From NCBI GenBank assembly GCA_910578115.1, contig CAJTPO010000026.1, forward strand, positions 1-63,970: a DNA stretch of 63,970 bases, in the 5' to 3' direction. Shown here piece after piece: positions 25,896 through 36,636 of the stretch. A program made the translations under genes and the position numbers. Source of the stretch: an uncultured Lachnospiraceae bacterium. Lineage in GTDB: Bacteria > Bacillota > Clostridia > Lachnospirales > Lachnospiraceae. The notes below the pieces were generated by a model. That model saw only the letters and a program-made list of their open reading frames with translations. It was not told where the DNA came from and did no database searches. Positions within the stretch are counted from its first letter, which is position 1, and the number at the start of each line of letters is the position of its first letter.

Positions 25896-26780
25896 ATGAT
25901 AAAACGCAAAAAACGTTCCAGAGAAGACTGGATCATGGATAGTGTTATTTTTATTTTGTCGATCATTGTTCTGCTTATAACAATATATCCATTTTATTAC
26001 ATATTCATTCTTTCATTTAATGAAGGACTCGACGCAAGCCGAGGTGGAATCTATTGGTGGCCGAGGAAGTTTACGCTGGAAAATTATCAGAAATTTTTAA
26101 ATGACGCAAAATGGATCAGAGGCTTTTTTATGTCGCTGTTGAGAACCGTGGCAGGTACATTGACGGGTGTTTTGTTTACAACGCTTGTATCTTACGGACT
26201 TTCTTTTCGAAATCTGGTTGGAAGAAAATGGTATATGGTCCTGGTGATTGTCTGTATGTACTTCTCGGGAGGAATTATCCCATATTACATGGTACTGAAG
26301 ACTTTACATTTGATCGATACATTTTGGGTTTATATTGTTCCCGGGGCAATGAATTTGTTTTTTGTAACGGTTGGAATGTCCTTTTTTGACGGTATTCCGC
26401 CTTCGCTTCGGGAATCCGCCAAAATTGACGGTGCAGGAGAACTTCGTATTTTTTCAAATATTATTTTACCGATCTCCAAACCGTTTCTTGCCACACTTGC
26501 ACTGTTTGTCGGAGTGGGACATTGGAATAACTGGTATGATTCGGCCTTTTTTATACGCTCAAAGGAATTGAGAACGTTATCTTATCTGATGATAGAAGTG
26601 ATCAATACGAATCAGGAGACAGGAAATAAGACGGCGGCAGCATTTCAGTCAGCCAGCACAACGAGTCTTTCTGTACAATTAACTGCTATGGTGATCTCGG
26701 TTGTTCCGATCATGTGTGTGTATCCGTTCCTGCAGAAATATTTTGTTGGTGGTATGATGATCGGGGCAGTAAAAGAATAG
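25896..26780 (+). CDS. sugar ABC transporter permease (LplC-like)
   Basis: The 294-residue partner permease, with six membrane segments and the EAA loop SLRESAKIDGAGELRIFSNIILPIS. The ends QKYFVGGMMIGAVKE are typical of LplC/YtcP permeases. It starts 9 bases after the first permease behind AGGAGG. Confidence 0.9.
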   Translation: MIKRKKRSREDWIMDSVIFILSIIVLLITIYPFYYIFILSFNEGLDASRGGIYWWPRKFTLENYQKFLNDAKWIRGFFMSLLRTVAGTLTGVLFTTLVSYGLSFRNLVGRKWYMVLVIVCMYFSGGIIPYYMVLKTLHLIDTFWVYIVPGAMNLFFVTVGMSFFDGIPPSLRESAKIDGAGELRIFSNIILPISKPFLATLALFVGVGHWNNWYDSAFFIRSKELRTLSYLMIEVINTNQETGNKTAAAFQSASTTSLSVQLTAMVISVVPIMCVYPFLQKYFVGGMMIGAVKE

Positions 26781-26889
26781 AGCGTGAGTATTGTTATTTC
26801 GGAAAACGTATGTGGTGAGAAAGCGGTTTTCCTGGAATATAATAAACTTGGCAGTGTTTGAAGCTGCCGGAACAAACAGGAGGGTTAGA

Positions 26890-28509
26890 ATGAAGAGAAG
26901 AATAATTGCCATTGTTTTGGCGACAGGAATGCTTTGCGGATGCAGTACATCAGCGGATACTGTAAAGGAAGAGAAGGCGGTGGCCGCAGAGGAGGAAGGG
27001 AATGATGCCGCAGGAGAAGAAGAATCGGCCAATGTGAGCGATGAGGGGGTTGTTACATTAGATTGGTGGACGGATTTCTCGTGGTATTATTCCGATAATT
27101 GGGAGGGTATTATTCCGGAAGAGATTACCAGAGCAACCGGTGTGGCATGCGAAGTGACAAGAGCTGCGGACAGCGGGCAGCTTAATCTGATGATCGCATC
27201 AGGGGAACTTCCGGATATCATCTGGTGTGATAATGGGTCAGGAGCTGTAGACCGCCTTTGCGATAGTAACTTATGCTACAGCTATAATGAGTTGATTGAG
27301 CAATATGGAATAGACTGGGAAGTGAGTCCGGAACGCATCTATGTTGCCAGGACACATAATATAGACGAAGCAGATGAAAATTTTTATACGATTCTGCAGA
27401 ATTACCTGTCAGAGGAAGACTGGGCTGATAACGAGGTTGGATGTCCTATCAATATTGCCGGTCTATATTACAGAAAGGATATCTGGGAAGAACTAGGATG
27501 TCCGGAAATGAATACAGTTGAACAGATCAAAGAAGTAATGGCAATGGTAAAGGATAAATATCCGGACATGCAGGTGATCAATGCGGGTAACAGCGGCTGG
27601 CGTCTGGGAGGCTTTGCAAATTGGTTCGACGCGGGAGGAAATACGGATTTCCGCTATGACAAGGACGGGAATGTTGCCTATGGCGCTACCTTAGAAGGCT
27701 ATCATGATTATATGAAATGCATGAATGAATTCTTCAGAAACGGCTACTTTACAGAAGAGAGTCTTGCCCTTACTGTAGAAGCAGACGCGCAGCAACAGGC
27801 GACCAGTGGTAAAAGCTTTATCTATGAGTGGAATGCAAGACCGACATGGCTGGAGGAATTGAATACAAAAACGCGGGAAGTTATACCAGAGGCGGAGTGG
27901 GCATTTTTGTCGATCCCGGATGACGCAAAAGAGATCCCGTATTCACAATCCGGGTGGGCCGGGCTGTTTATTTCAAAGAATTGCAAAGATCCGGAAGCGG
28001 CAATTCGTCTGATAGCCTATTTGAATAGTGAACAGGGGCAGAAGCTCAGTCTTTGGGGAAGAGAAGGCATTGATTATGAAATGGATCAGAACGGAGTTCC
28101 GCAGTTTAGTGAGGAATGGAAGGAAGCAAACAAAGATATTACGGTAATGTCTGAACTATATAATCCTAATTATTTCTGCACTACAGAGTTGCATGAGATC
28201 CTGCAGTACTATTCGGGTGTGGATCAGGAAGTGATTGATATGTTCACTAGGAATGCCGATAAGATCAAGATGAACCTTGAGTTGTCGCTTGCGGCTCCAA
28301 AAACAACTTCTGATGCAGGAATCATTTATTCCAAGATCAAAGAGGCGAGCGGCGCTGAGACGACTAAGCTCATTACGGCGGCTACAGAAGAAGAGTTTGA
28401 GAAACTGTTTGAGGAATATATGGAACTGTTGGATAAGATAGGTGTGCAGGAATTGAACAAAAATGTGACGGAAACGATCCGGCGGATTAAAGCGGATCTT
28501 GGAGCATAA
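26890..28509 (+). CDS. sugar-binding lipoprotein of the first ABC transporter
   Basis: A 539-residue extracellular solute-binding protein. The N-terminus is a lipoprotein signal (MKRRIIAIVLATGMLCGC, Cys of LCGC lipidated), followed by an acidic linker (about 25-55). The body is rich in aromatic residues (LDWWTDFSWYYSDNW, SGWRLGGFANWFDAGG), suited to stacking on sugars. AGGAGGG directly before ATG 26890 decides the start. In many such operons the binding protein comes first; here it follows the two permeases. The sugar is unknown. Confidence 0.88.
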   Translation: MKRRIIAIVLATGMLCGCSTSADTVKEEKAVAAEEEGNDAAGEEESANVSDEGVVTLDWWTDFSWYYSDNWEGIIPEEITRATGVACEVTRAADSGQLNLMIASGELPDIIWCDNGSGAVDRLCDSNLCYSYNELIEQYGIDWEVSPERIYVARTHNIDEADENFYTILQNYLSEEDWADNEVGCPINIAGLYYRKDIWEELGCPEMNTVEQIKEVMAMVKDKYPDMQVINAGNSGWRLGGFANWFDAGGNTDFRYDKDGNVAYGATLEGYHDYMKCMNEFFRNGYFTEESLALTVEADAQQQATSGKSFIYEWNARPTWLEELNTKTREVIPEAEWAFLSIPDDAKEIPYSQSGWAGLFISKNCKDPEAAIRLIAYLNSEQGQKLSLWGREGIDYEMDQNGVPQFSEEWKEANKDITVMSELYNPNYFCTTELHEILQYYSGVDQEVIDMFTRNADKIKMNLELSLAAPKTTSDAGIIYSKIKEASGAETTKLITAATEEEFEKLFEEYMELLDKIGVQELNKNVTETIRRIKADLGA

Positions 28510-28520
28510 GGTTGAAAGCA

Positions 28521-28549
28521 AAAGCTTCAGGTGTTATTCCTGAAGCTTT
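28521..28549. terminator. bidirectional terminator overlapping the end of the YesN gene
   Basis: AAAGCTTCAGG (28521-28531) and CCTGAAGCTTT (28539-28549) form a perfect 11-bp stem with a 7-base loop. It lies after the lipoprotein gene and covers the final codons of the convergent response regulator. On the minus strand TTTTGCTTT follows; on the plus strand the tail is weaker. Confidence 0.7.
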
Positions 28550-30000
28550 CTGTATTCACCGGGAGTCATATGTTCATACTTTTTGAATATGCGCAGCAGT
28601 TGATTGGAGCTGTTGTAGCCAACCAACGTGGCGATTTCATCCAGCGTATGGAATTCTGTCTGTACAAGAAGTTTTTTTGCATGTTCAATCCTTTTTTGAT
28701 GCAGGTAAGTAAGATAAGAGTATCCAAACTGTTTCTTAAACAGAGAACATACATAATTCGGATGCATTTCGACGGAATCGGCAAGATTTTCCAGGGAAAT
28801 ATCTTCCGTATAATGATGATCGATATAAGAAATCAGCGTGGAAACAGCATCCGGTTCACTGCCTCTTTTCTGGGAATCCTGTATAAACTGCCGATACGAA
28901 AGTATATTCTGTAAAATGGCTCCCCGCAGCTTTTCTGGTGTATCCAGTTGTTGTTCGCTGTAAGTCTTTTGCAGCAAAGGAGCATTGAGATTTTCCAGAT
29001 AAAAGTTACAGTTTGAGAGAAAGCTTTCGTATATTTCATCAAACAGTCTTGGAGAGGGCGTAAACTGCGACAGCAGCTTATCGATGTATTGCTGCATCTG
29101 TTGCGATAATTTCAACTCGTCTGTTTCGGCAAAAATTTTGATGCAGTCCCAATACGTGATAAAAGAAATATCAGCCATTTCCTGATTTTCAGGGTATATC
29201 TTCTGATAAAAAATACGTAACTGTGCGTTCATATAGAGATTATGCAGTTCCTTCCAGCTGTTGCTGCTGATGCTGATACTGTAGCGGAAGGACTGATTTA
29301 GCAGGATATGACGGAAGATCTGCTTCAAAGGAGCTGTATCAATAAAAAAATGATCGTGGTTGCAGACTGTAATATACTGTCTGTTTTGATAAAAATAAAA
29401 GGTATGGCATTTCTGGTAGTGAAAGGACAGCTCCTTTTCGATTATTTCCGTAAAATCGGGATCCGGGGAATCTGTCTGCAGTAAAAGTACAGTAAAATAT
29501 TTATAAGGGAAAATGCTGCGAAACAGCTCCTCTTCTGAAATAAGCTGCTCTATTGGCAGATCATACAGCAAAAGATTTCGCAGAAGGGAGAAACCTTCTT
29601 TCTCTTCCGCCTTTCTGCGCTGTTCTTTTTTTGCATGACAATTCAGGAGAACCTGTTGTAGTTCCGCTGTTTCCACCGGTTTTAATATGAAATCCTCGAC
29701 ATGCAGTGTTATGGCGCGTTTGGCATAGTTAAAGTCGGCATGACTCGTCAAAATGGCAAAATCGCAGATGATATCCCTTTTTTTAACCTGCTCTATAAAT
29801 GCAAAACCGTCAATGACCGGCATGCGGATATCGGAAAGGATCAGATCCGGTTGAAATACGGAGAGGAGCTCCAGAGCGGTTGCAGCGCTTGAGGCAATGG
29901 CTATATCAGGAACAAAGGGGAGCTGCATTCTCTTTTCGATCAATAGTTTGATTCCATTCAGAACAATTTTTTCGTCATCGACGATCAGAATCCGGAACAT
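28534..30000 (-). CDS. YesN-type response regulator with AraC DNA-binding domain
   Basis: A 488-residue regulator. Residues 1-125 form a receiver domain (ILIVDDEKIVLNGI; phospho-acceptor Asp in DLILSDIRMPVIDG; Lys in FILKPVE). A helical linker follows. The C-terminal about 100 residues are an AraC/XylS helix-turn-helix pair (HYTEDISLENLADSVEMHPNYVCSLFKKQFGYSYLTYL; LDEIATLVGYNSSNQLLRIFKKY). Such regulators activate neighbouring sugar operons. It is co-transcribed with, and 16 bases after, the broken kinase gene. Confidence 0.92.
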   Translation of the reverse strand: MFRILIVDDEKIVLNGIKLLIEKRMQLPFVPDIAIASSAATALELLSVFQPDLILSDIRMPVIDGFAFIEQVKKRDIICDFAILTSHADFNYAKRAITLHVEDFILKPVETAELQQVLLNCHAKKEQRRKAEEKEGFSLLRNLLLYDLPIEQLISEEELFRSIFPYKYFTVLLLQTDSPDPDFTEIIEKELSFHYQKCHTFYFYQNRQYITVCNHDHFFIDTAPLKQIFRHILLNQSFRYSISISSNSWKELHNLYMNAQLRIFYQKIYPENQEMADISFITYWDCIKIFAETDELKLSQQMQQYIDKLLSQFTPSPRLFDEIYESFLSNCNFYLENLNAPLLQKTYSEQQLDTPEKLRGAILQNILSYRQFIQDSQKRGSEPDAVSTLISYIDHHYTEDISLENLADSVEMHPNYVCSLFKKQFGYSYLTYLHQKRIEHAKKLLVQTEFHTLDEIATLVGYNSSNQLLRIFKKYEHMTPGEYRKLQE

Positions 30001-30016
30001 GGGTTACCTCCTGTGT

Positions 30017-31810
30017 TTATTTTTCTATTTTGATTTCGGAGATCGTGTAGACTCCGGTTTTGTATAGCTGCAGGCCAGCATGCCCGTGATAGAACAGCAT
30101 GAGTCTGTCGGCTACATTTTTAAGCGCAAAACCATTCTCTGCAGTTTCGGAAATTTTCGGTCGTTCCTGGTTGAGTCCTGCATTGATCTGCGCCAGCTTC
30201 TCCTCGGCAGCGACATCGGCATTATCGATGATCTGAATAAAATAGTGCTTATCTGTCTGGTATATTTTCAGTTGCAGCGTACATTTTGACAATGATTGAG
30301 AATTGCCGTGAACAATTGCGTTTTCCAGAAGCGGTTGAATGATAAAGGGCGGACAATGGAGATCCATGAGATCCTGATCGACCGCTTCCAGAAAATCCAT
30401 GCGGTCATCCAGCCGAAGCTGTTGAATTTTCATATAATGGCGGTTGACTTCTACTTCTTTCAGCAAGGAACTTTGCTCGGACGGATGATTCAGGGAATAG
30501 CGCATCAGGCGTGAGAAAGAATACACAATATCTTCTGTTTCGGTATCGTCATTCTGCATGGCAAGCATGCGGATAGTTTAAAGGATGCCGTAAATAAAAT
30601 GAGGGTGAATCTGTGCCTGCATGGCCGCCAGTTTGGCGTCGCGATTGAGCAGTTCCAGAGTTTGTATCTGACTGGTTAACGTGTTATTGCGGGTGACCAT
30701 CTGATTGAAGGATTCGATCAGATCGGTAAATTCGTCATGCCGGCAGGATGTTCTGCCCGTATTTGCTGAGGCGTGTTCATAATATGGACGCAGTTCTTTG
30801 CGGTTATATTCCTTCAGATAAACAGAGAAGAGGCTGATACGCCTGGTAAGCCGTGAAATTTCCCGGAAATACAGGAGAGATAGCAGGTAGAGGAATGCTG
30901 TCAGGGCAAATGTCATAAACGCCATCGACAGCAGATAGTTGGAAAGAAAGCCTTTTTCCGATATGGTGATTAAAAGATTCAGGTTTTGTTCTTCAACAAA
31001 ATATTTGAAAAAATAGTAGCCGTGTTCAAATCCGTTCCGGTCAGAGGCATTCATAAATCCCTTTTTTGTATTTGAAGACAGAGAGAATGGAAGATTTTCA
31101 TAAATAAGAAAATCTTTTGCATCGTATAAGCTGAATCCAATTTTGTTATAGGGATCGTGATTCAGCAGCCAGGTATATTCTTCGAGAAATTTCATATTCA
31201 TTTTCAATTCCAGGTGTCCAAGAGCACGCGCATAGGTGGAGGTGTAGATATTACAATAGGCATAGAATTCAGGAGGCGTCGAAAGATCGTCAGATGGACG
31301 GACAAACCAGACAAATTCGTAGGGATTGGCGGCATCCAGTATCTGCATTTCATCTTCCGTCAGCGGTATGGAGTCCATATGACAAAATGGATCTGCCATT
31401 AGTATGTTCGGCGATGTGCAATAAATGCGGATGGAATCTATATTGTCATTGATGCGCATCAGCTCTGTAAAAAGTGTATGAAGTGTCTTTTTGTAAATGT
31501 AAAGACGTTCGGGCTGCGTATAATATTTTTCTTCCAGAAAATTCAAAAGTTCCTGTGAACTTTGCAGTGCATTTATTATAAAACGGCTCTGCTCACCTGG
31601 TGTATTCCAGGTCTGCATGATGGAATTGAGATATACATTTTGCTGATAAAGATCGTTTGTTCGGTAAATATGTACAATAGAGAAACTCAAAAAACTGCTG
31701 ACGATAAGCAGCGGGATCAGGATCAGAACAATGTATTTGGATAGAAAGCGTCTTCCCAGGGATGACTCGTTTAAATTTTTTAGTCGTTGGTATATAGCGA
31801 TATGATCCAT
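30017..31810 (-). pseudogene. YesM-type sensor histidine kinase interrupted by an in-frame TAA
   Basis: The frame starts at ATG 31810 and encodes a transmembrane helix (about 27-50), an extracytoplasmic sensor region, a second helix (about 265-295), a linker, and the His-kinase box QAQIHPHFIYGIL. A TAA (30580-30578) follows. The same frame then continues without shift (TIRMLAMQNDDTETED) through the ATPase domain (PPFIIQPLLENAIVHG) to 30017. In relatives Glu or Gln usually fills the stop position, so one substitution explains it. A restart at ATG 30568 lacks a ribosome site. The partner is the YesN regulator downstream. Confidence 0.85.
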
Positions 31811-31984
31811 ATAGTTCTCCTACAGGTTAATAAAAATATTATAGCTGAATTTTATCATATACACAAGAAATGAAGGCTGATTCTTAAGAATTGACAGTAT
31901 TTTAAGAAATGTAAATTGAACCGGAAACAGAGGTACTTTATGATGAGCATAAGATACACTGAGGGCAACGAAAGGAGATTGATC

Positions 31985-34267
31985 ATGAACGGTTTTTTAC
32001 TGAATGATCCTGCAAAAACATGGTGTGAAGGAGCTTTGTGCGGAAATGGTACGATCGGTGCGGTTGTGATGGGGATACCTCAAAAGGAGCAGATCATATT
32101 AAATCACGAAGAAGTGTTCGCTCCTGTATTTGGCTATGAAAAACCGATTCCTATGGCGGCATATTTTCCGGAGATCAGAGAGCGGATAATGGAAGGTAAG
32201 TATCGGGAAGCAGGAAACATCCCATGGAAAATTTTTCAGCAGAACCATATGGATAAGTTATGGACAAATCCGTTTATTCCTGCAGGAGATTTACTGATTG
32301 AAACGAAACGGGTAACGGAGGTAACAGGTTACCAGAGAAGTTTAAATTTTGAAACAGGGGTAGCAGGAGTGTCCTTCATAAGCAATGAGGTGATATATGA
32401 AAGACGTGTTTTTGCGTCGTATTCCCATAGAAAATTGTACGTAGAATTGTCTGCGCGGGACGGAAGGACAGGAAGAACTCAGGAAGAGGAATATCTGATC
32501 CACTTGGAGAAGCATTCGGGGGAAAGTGTAAAAGAAGACTCACCTTACGGCAATCTGTATGAGTATCTGCAGGCTGACAGTAAAGCGGAAGATGATACTG
32601 TCTGTTTGACCTGTTTTTATGGAAATACTGGAGACGGATACAGGATCAGCCTGGAGATTCCAGAGCAGACGGGAGTCATCTGTCGTAATGCAGGCGCGGG
32701 TATCTGCATACAGGCGCAGGAAAAGGTGCTGCTTTCCTTAACGATAGAATTGCTGAGAATTTCGGCAGATAAGAGACAGCATATGGATGACCGGCAGAAA
32801 GAAGCAGAAAACTGTCAGGATCGGATCGGGGCGTCAGAGTCGTTTGATACGTTGTGGCAGGAGGAAGAAGCATATAGAAAATGCAGGGGAAATCTGAGAT
32901 TGCAGCTGAAGGAAGAGACGTCCTATGCGGACGATGCAGCATTGTACAGGAACTCCAGAGAGAACTATGCGGATGCGGCATTTTTAAACAGGATATTTGA
33001 GGCCGGAAGATATGCGATCCGATCAAGCAACGGGAACTATCCGTCCAATCTGCAAGGCATATGGAATGGTTCTTATGATATTCCGTGGAGCAGTGACTAT
33101 ACGCAGGATGGCAATCTGCAGACTGCAATATTGGGCCTTCTCCCGTGCGGAGATTTTAAGGGTATGAAGAGTTTTGTCCGTTATCAGGAGTCTTTGGTGG
33201 AGGCATACAGGGAAAACAGCCGGATTTTGTATGGATGCCGGGGCATTCATGTACCTACGCGTACCAGTGACAGTGGGTACGACATTCATTTTGATGAAAC
33301 GTGGCCTATGCTGTTCTGGATATCCGGAGCAGGATGGAATGCAAGATTTTTCTATGATTATTGGCTTTATACCGGTGATGATACTTTTTTTATAGAGCAT
33401 GCACTGCCGTTTATGAAAGAAGCGGCTCTGTTCTATGAGGATTATCTGATTGAAGATTCGAGTGGTAAGTGGTTGTTTTCACCTTCTTATTCGCCTGAGA
33501 ATACACCGCATGGAAAAGATTCTTCCGTGGTGGTGAATGCGACAATGGATATTTCGGTGGCAAAGGAACTGCTGACAAATCTAATCAGTGGATGCCGCAC
33601 GCTGAAGCTGGAAGCAGAGGAAGAAAATATCCGTAACTGGGAAAAGATGTTGGACAAAATGCCGCCATATCTGATCAATGAAGATGGCGCCTTGAAAGAA
33701 TGGGCGTGGGAAGACCTGGAAGATGAATACGATCACCGGCATTTATCGCAGTTATATCTTTTATTTTATGACATACCGACAGATGTCAGAAATGACCCTC
33801 AGCTGTTTCATGCCTGTAAAAAGGCATATGAAATCAAGATGGAGCGGAAGAAAAAAGAGCGTGGAAGCATGGCTTTTGGGCTGGTTCAGGCAGGCATGGT
33901 CGCAGCACATCTGCAGGATTCTGCCATGACGGAAATTCTGCTGCAGTCTATGGCACGGAACAATTATTATCCGACATTTGCTTCATCCCATGATTACGGA
34001 CCGAGTACCTTTAATGTGGATATCAGCGGCGGGCTGCCGGCTCTTATGCTGGAATGTATCGCTCAAAGCTTCCCGATTTTAAAGGAGGATTATTCTATTG
34101 ATCATTTTGAAATAAGGCTGCTGCCCGCATTGCCGGGATGTATGAAAACGGGTGAGGTGGACGGTCTGCGCCTGCGGGGCGGTTTTCAGTTGTATCTGCG
34201 CTGGAAAGACGGATTGGTGGAAGAATACCGTCTGGACAATCCATATGGTCAGAAATACGTGATTTAG
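31985..34267 (+). CDS. GH95-like glycoside hydrolase (alpha-L-fucosidase/galactosidase family)
   Basis: A 760-residue protein without a signal peptide, so probably cytoplasmic. The N-terminal domain has ALCGNGTIGAVVMG; the catalytic barrel contains NYPSNLQGIWNG, PWSSDYTQDGNLQ, FSPSYSPEN and DHRHLSQLYLLF, as in GH95. In alpha-1,2-fucosidases of this family I recall an N-x-N pair before LQ; here it reads D-G-N, so specificity may differ. AAAGGAGA (31970-31977) selects ATG 31985. It is divergent from the YesM remnant and heads a GH95-GH2-alcohol dehydrogenase set. Confidence 0.8.
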   Translation: MNGFLLNDPAKTWCEGALCGNGTIGAVVMGIPQKEQIILNHEEVFAPVFGYEKPIPMAAYFPEIRERIMEGKYREAGNIPWKIFQQNHMDKLWTNPFIPAGDLLIETKRVTEVTGYQRSLNFETGVAGVSFISNEVIYERRVFASYSHRKLYVELSARDGRTGRTQEEEYLIHLEKHSGESVKEDSPYGNLYEYLQADSKAEDDTVCLTCFYGNTGDGYRISLEIPEQTGVICRNAGAGICIQAQEKVLLSLTIELLRISADKRQHMDDRQKEAENCQDRIGASESFDTLWQEEEAYRKCRGNLRLQLKEETSYADDAALYRNSRENYADAAFLNRIFEAGRYAIRSSNGNYPSNLQGIWNGSYDIPWSSDYTQDGNLQTAILGLLPCGDFKGMKSFVRYQESLVEAYRENSRILYGCRGIHVPTRTSDSGYDIHFDETWPMLFWISGAGWNARFFYDYWLYTGDDTFFIEHALPFMKEAALFYEDYLIEDSSGKWLFSPSYSPENTPHGKDSSVVVNATMDISVAKELLTNLISGCRTLKLEAEEENIRNWEKMLDKMPPYLINEDGALKEWAWEDLEDEYDHRHLSQLYLLFYDIPTDVRNDPQLFHACKKAYEIKMERKKKERGSMAFGLVQAGMVAAHLQDSAMTEILLQSMARNNYYPTFASSHDYGPSTFNVDISGGLPALMLECIAQSFPILKEDYSIDHFEIRLLPALPGCMKTGEVDGLRLRGGFQLYLRWKDGLVEEYRLDNPYGQKYVI

Positions 34268-34283
34268 AATATTTGGAAGGAGA

Positions 34284-36599
34284 ATGAAAGTGAGCAGAGT
34301 AGTCAGGACGATCAACGATAATTGGCTTTTTTATCGAAAAGAGGATGAGAGGAACAAGGAAACAGTGTGTCTTCCGCATTCTATTAAGCTGATACCGGCA
34401 AATTCCAGCGGCGGAAGAAATGAACAGGATATCTGTTTCTATGAAAAGAAGATATGGATCGACAAAGCGTTTAAGGGAAAAAAGATATTTCTGGAATTTG
34501 AGGGGGCAATGGGAGTATCCGAGCTGTACGTGAATCATGTGCAGATTGGAAGCCATTACTGCGGATATACGCCTTTTGTTTCCGATATTACGAATGCTGT
34601 TTTGTTTGGCTCTGATAATAATATCATGGTGAAACTTGATAACAGGGACAATGAGGATGTGCCGCCCGGGAAACCGCAGAAAGATCTGGATTTTTGTTAT
34701 GACGGTGGATTATACCGTGGAGTAAGACTGACTTTTACAGAGCAGATATATGTTACGGATGTGATTTTGGAAAATCAGATTGCGGGTGGCGGTATTTTCG
34801 TATCATTCCGGGAGTTTTCTAAAGAAAAGGTGCAGGTGAATGTAAAGACGCATGTTAGAAATGAAGGTGGGAGAGATAGAAGCGTAGAAGTAGTGCAGCG
34901 GCTTTTGGATGCGGAGGGATGCACCGTTGGAGAAAGAAGTGAAACCGGTATGATCGGAGCCAACATGGCAGAGTATTTTGAAATGCAGATTTCCGTAGAT
35001 CAGCCGAAGCTATGGAATCCGGAGCATCCTTACCTGTATCAGCTGGAGACGACCGTCCTTACGGACGGAAAAGAGGCTGACTGCATTAAGACAGAAGTTG
35101 GTATGCGGGACTTTACCTATACGCTGGAGAACGGTATCGTGTTTAATGGGGAGTCAAAAAGGATATCAGGTGCAAATTATCATCAAACTTATCCCTATAT
35201 TGGAAATGCCGTACCGGACAGCCTTTTAAAGCGGGATCTTTTGAAACTGAAGAAGGCCGGGATGGAAAATATCCGTTCTCATTACCCGTTTTCCAAAGCC
35301 TTTGTAAGTTACTGCAATCAGATTGGCATGACAATGATCGTAAGTAATATTGGCTGGCAGTTTTACAAAGAAGGAATTTTTACAGAAAGGATCTGCCAAA
35401 ATCTCAGGGATATGATACGCTGGCACCGGAACAATCCCTGCATTATTCTGTGGGAGCCGATTTTAAATGAATCTGAGATTCCTTATGAAGTACAGAAAAA
35501 GCTGCACGATATCGTACATGAGGAATATCCGTATACACCTTGTTATACGGCGTCAGACTGGGGGCCTACTGATATTGCATACAAAGAATATGACCCGGGC
35601 ATGCTGGGACAGGGACTGGATAACTATGACCTGGTCATGCAGGAAAGTGGGAGTCCGAAACCGCGGTGGATCAGAGAATATGGCGATGAACCGGATAATT
35701 TTTACGATCAGAATGCGGCGTGGAGAACACCGAGAGGGTGGGGAGATCATGCAATGCTTCAGGCGGTAGAGAGAATGATCGGCAGATTTGATACCAGAGA
35801 GGGAACTTATACGAGTGTCTGTAATAACAAGGATATCTGTGGATACGGTGTGTGGCCGGGTATAGAACATAATCGTGGTTACCACATAAATCCCTGCTGG
35901 GGCGGCTTTTTTGATCTGTTTCGGCTTCCCAAATTCAGCTACTATTTTATGAGAAGCCAGTTGGACTATAAGAATGGAGGAGACTGTATTTTTATAGCCA
36001 ATCACTGGACAGAAACCAGCCCCGGTGATGTTACGGTATATTCTAATGCGGATAAAGTGAGGCTTTATCATGATGATGTTCTGGTGGGAGAGCAGGACCC
36101 GGATGATGTAGCAGTGACGCATCCGCCATTTACGTTCCGGGCAGTGCGCAGACGGTTTAAGGGTAGAGACCGGTCCATATTGCGGGCGGAAGCGATCCGT
36201 GGCGGGCAGGTGGTAAAAGAGGTAACGGCGATGTCGCCGGGGGTACCATATCGGCTGGAATTGGAAGCGGATTTTATGGGAATTTCACTTGTCGCAGATG
36301 GCGCGGATATCGTATGTGTTTACTGCAGGGCGCTTGATAAAGAAGGAAATCTTGTGCCGTTGTCAGCGGATGACCATCAGATTCTTTTTGAGGTGGAAGG
36401 GGAAGGAGAGATCATCGGAGACAGTACGATCGGAGCCAATCCGGTAAGACTGGAAGGTGGAATTGCCACTGTTTTAATAAGATCTACGCAGCAGGCAGGG
36501 TATATCCGAATAAGAGCCGGAGAATTGTGGAAACAGACAGAACCGATCGGCATTCAGGATGGAGAAATTGTCATTCAAAGTGTAAGCACGGCAGGTTGA
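34284..36599 (+). CDS. GH2-family glycoside hydrolase (beta-galactosidase-like)
   Basis: A 771-residue enzyme with the GH2 layout: a sugar-binding beta-sandwich (about 10-170, FEGAMGVSELYVNHVQIGSH), an immunoglobulin-like domain (about 175-275), and a TIM barrel (about 280-560). ISGANYHQTYPYIG marks the barrel start, and the acid/base Glu is likely in ILWEPILNESEIP. The C-terminus adds sandwich domains. No signal peptide. AGGAG lies only one base from ATG 34284 but seven from GTG 34290, so GTG may be the real start. Likely acts with the GH95-like enzyme on the same imported oligosaccharide. Confidence 0.82.
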   Translation: MKVSRVVRTINDNWLFYRKEDERNKETVCLPHSIKLIPANSSGGRNEQDICFYEKKIWIDKAFKGKKIFLEFEGAMGVSELYVNHVQIGSHYCGYTPFVSDITNAVLFGSDNNIMVKLDNRDNEDVPPGKPQKDLDFCYDGGLYRGVRLTFTEQIYVTDVILENQIAGGGIFVSFREFSKEKVQVNVKTHVRNEGGRDRSVEVVQRLLDAEGCTVGERSETGMIGANMAEYFEMQISVDQPKLWNPEHPYLYQLETTVLTDGKEADCIKTEVGMRDFTYTLENGIVFNGESKRISGANYHQTYPYIGNAVPDSLLKRDLLKLKKAGMENIRSHYPFSKAFVSYCNQIGMTMIVSNIGWQFYKEGIFTERICQNLRDMIRWHRNNPCIILWEPILNESEIPYEVQKKLHDIVHEEYPYTPCYTASDWGPTDIAYKEYDPGMLGQGLDNYDLVMQESGSPKPRWIREYGDEPDNFYDQNAAWRTPRGWGDHAMLQAVERMIGRFDTREGTYTSVCNNKDICGYGVWPGIEHNRGYHINPCWGGFFDLFRLPKFSYYFMRSQLDYKNGGDCIFIANHWTETSPGDVTVYSNADKVRLYHDDVLVGEQDPDDVAVTHPPFTFRAVRRRFKGRDRSILRAEAIRGGQVVKEVTAMSPGVPYRLELEADFMGISLVADGADIVCVYCRALDKEGNLVPLSADDHQILFEVEGEGEIIGDSTIGANPVRLEGGIATVLIRSTQQAGYIRIRAGELWKQTEPIGIQDGEIVIQSVSTAG

Positions 36600-36636
36600 T
36601 AAAGGATTATAGGTTCAGTAAAGGGGTAGATTTTTG

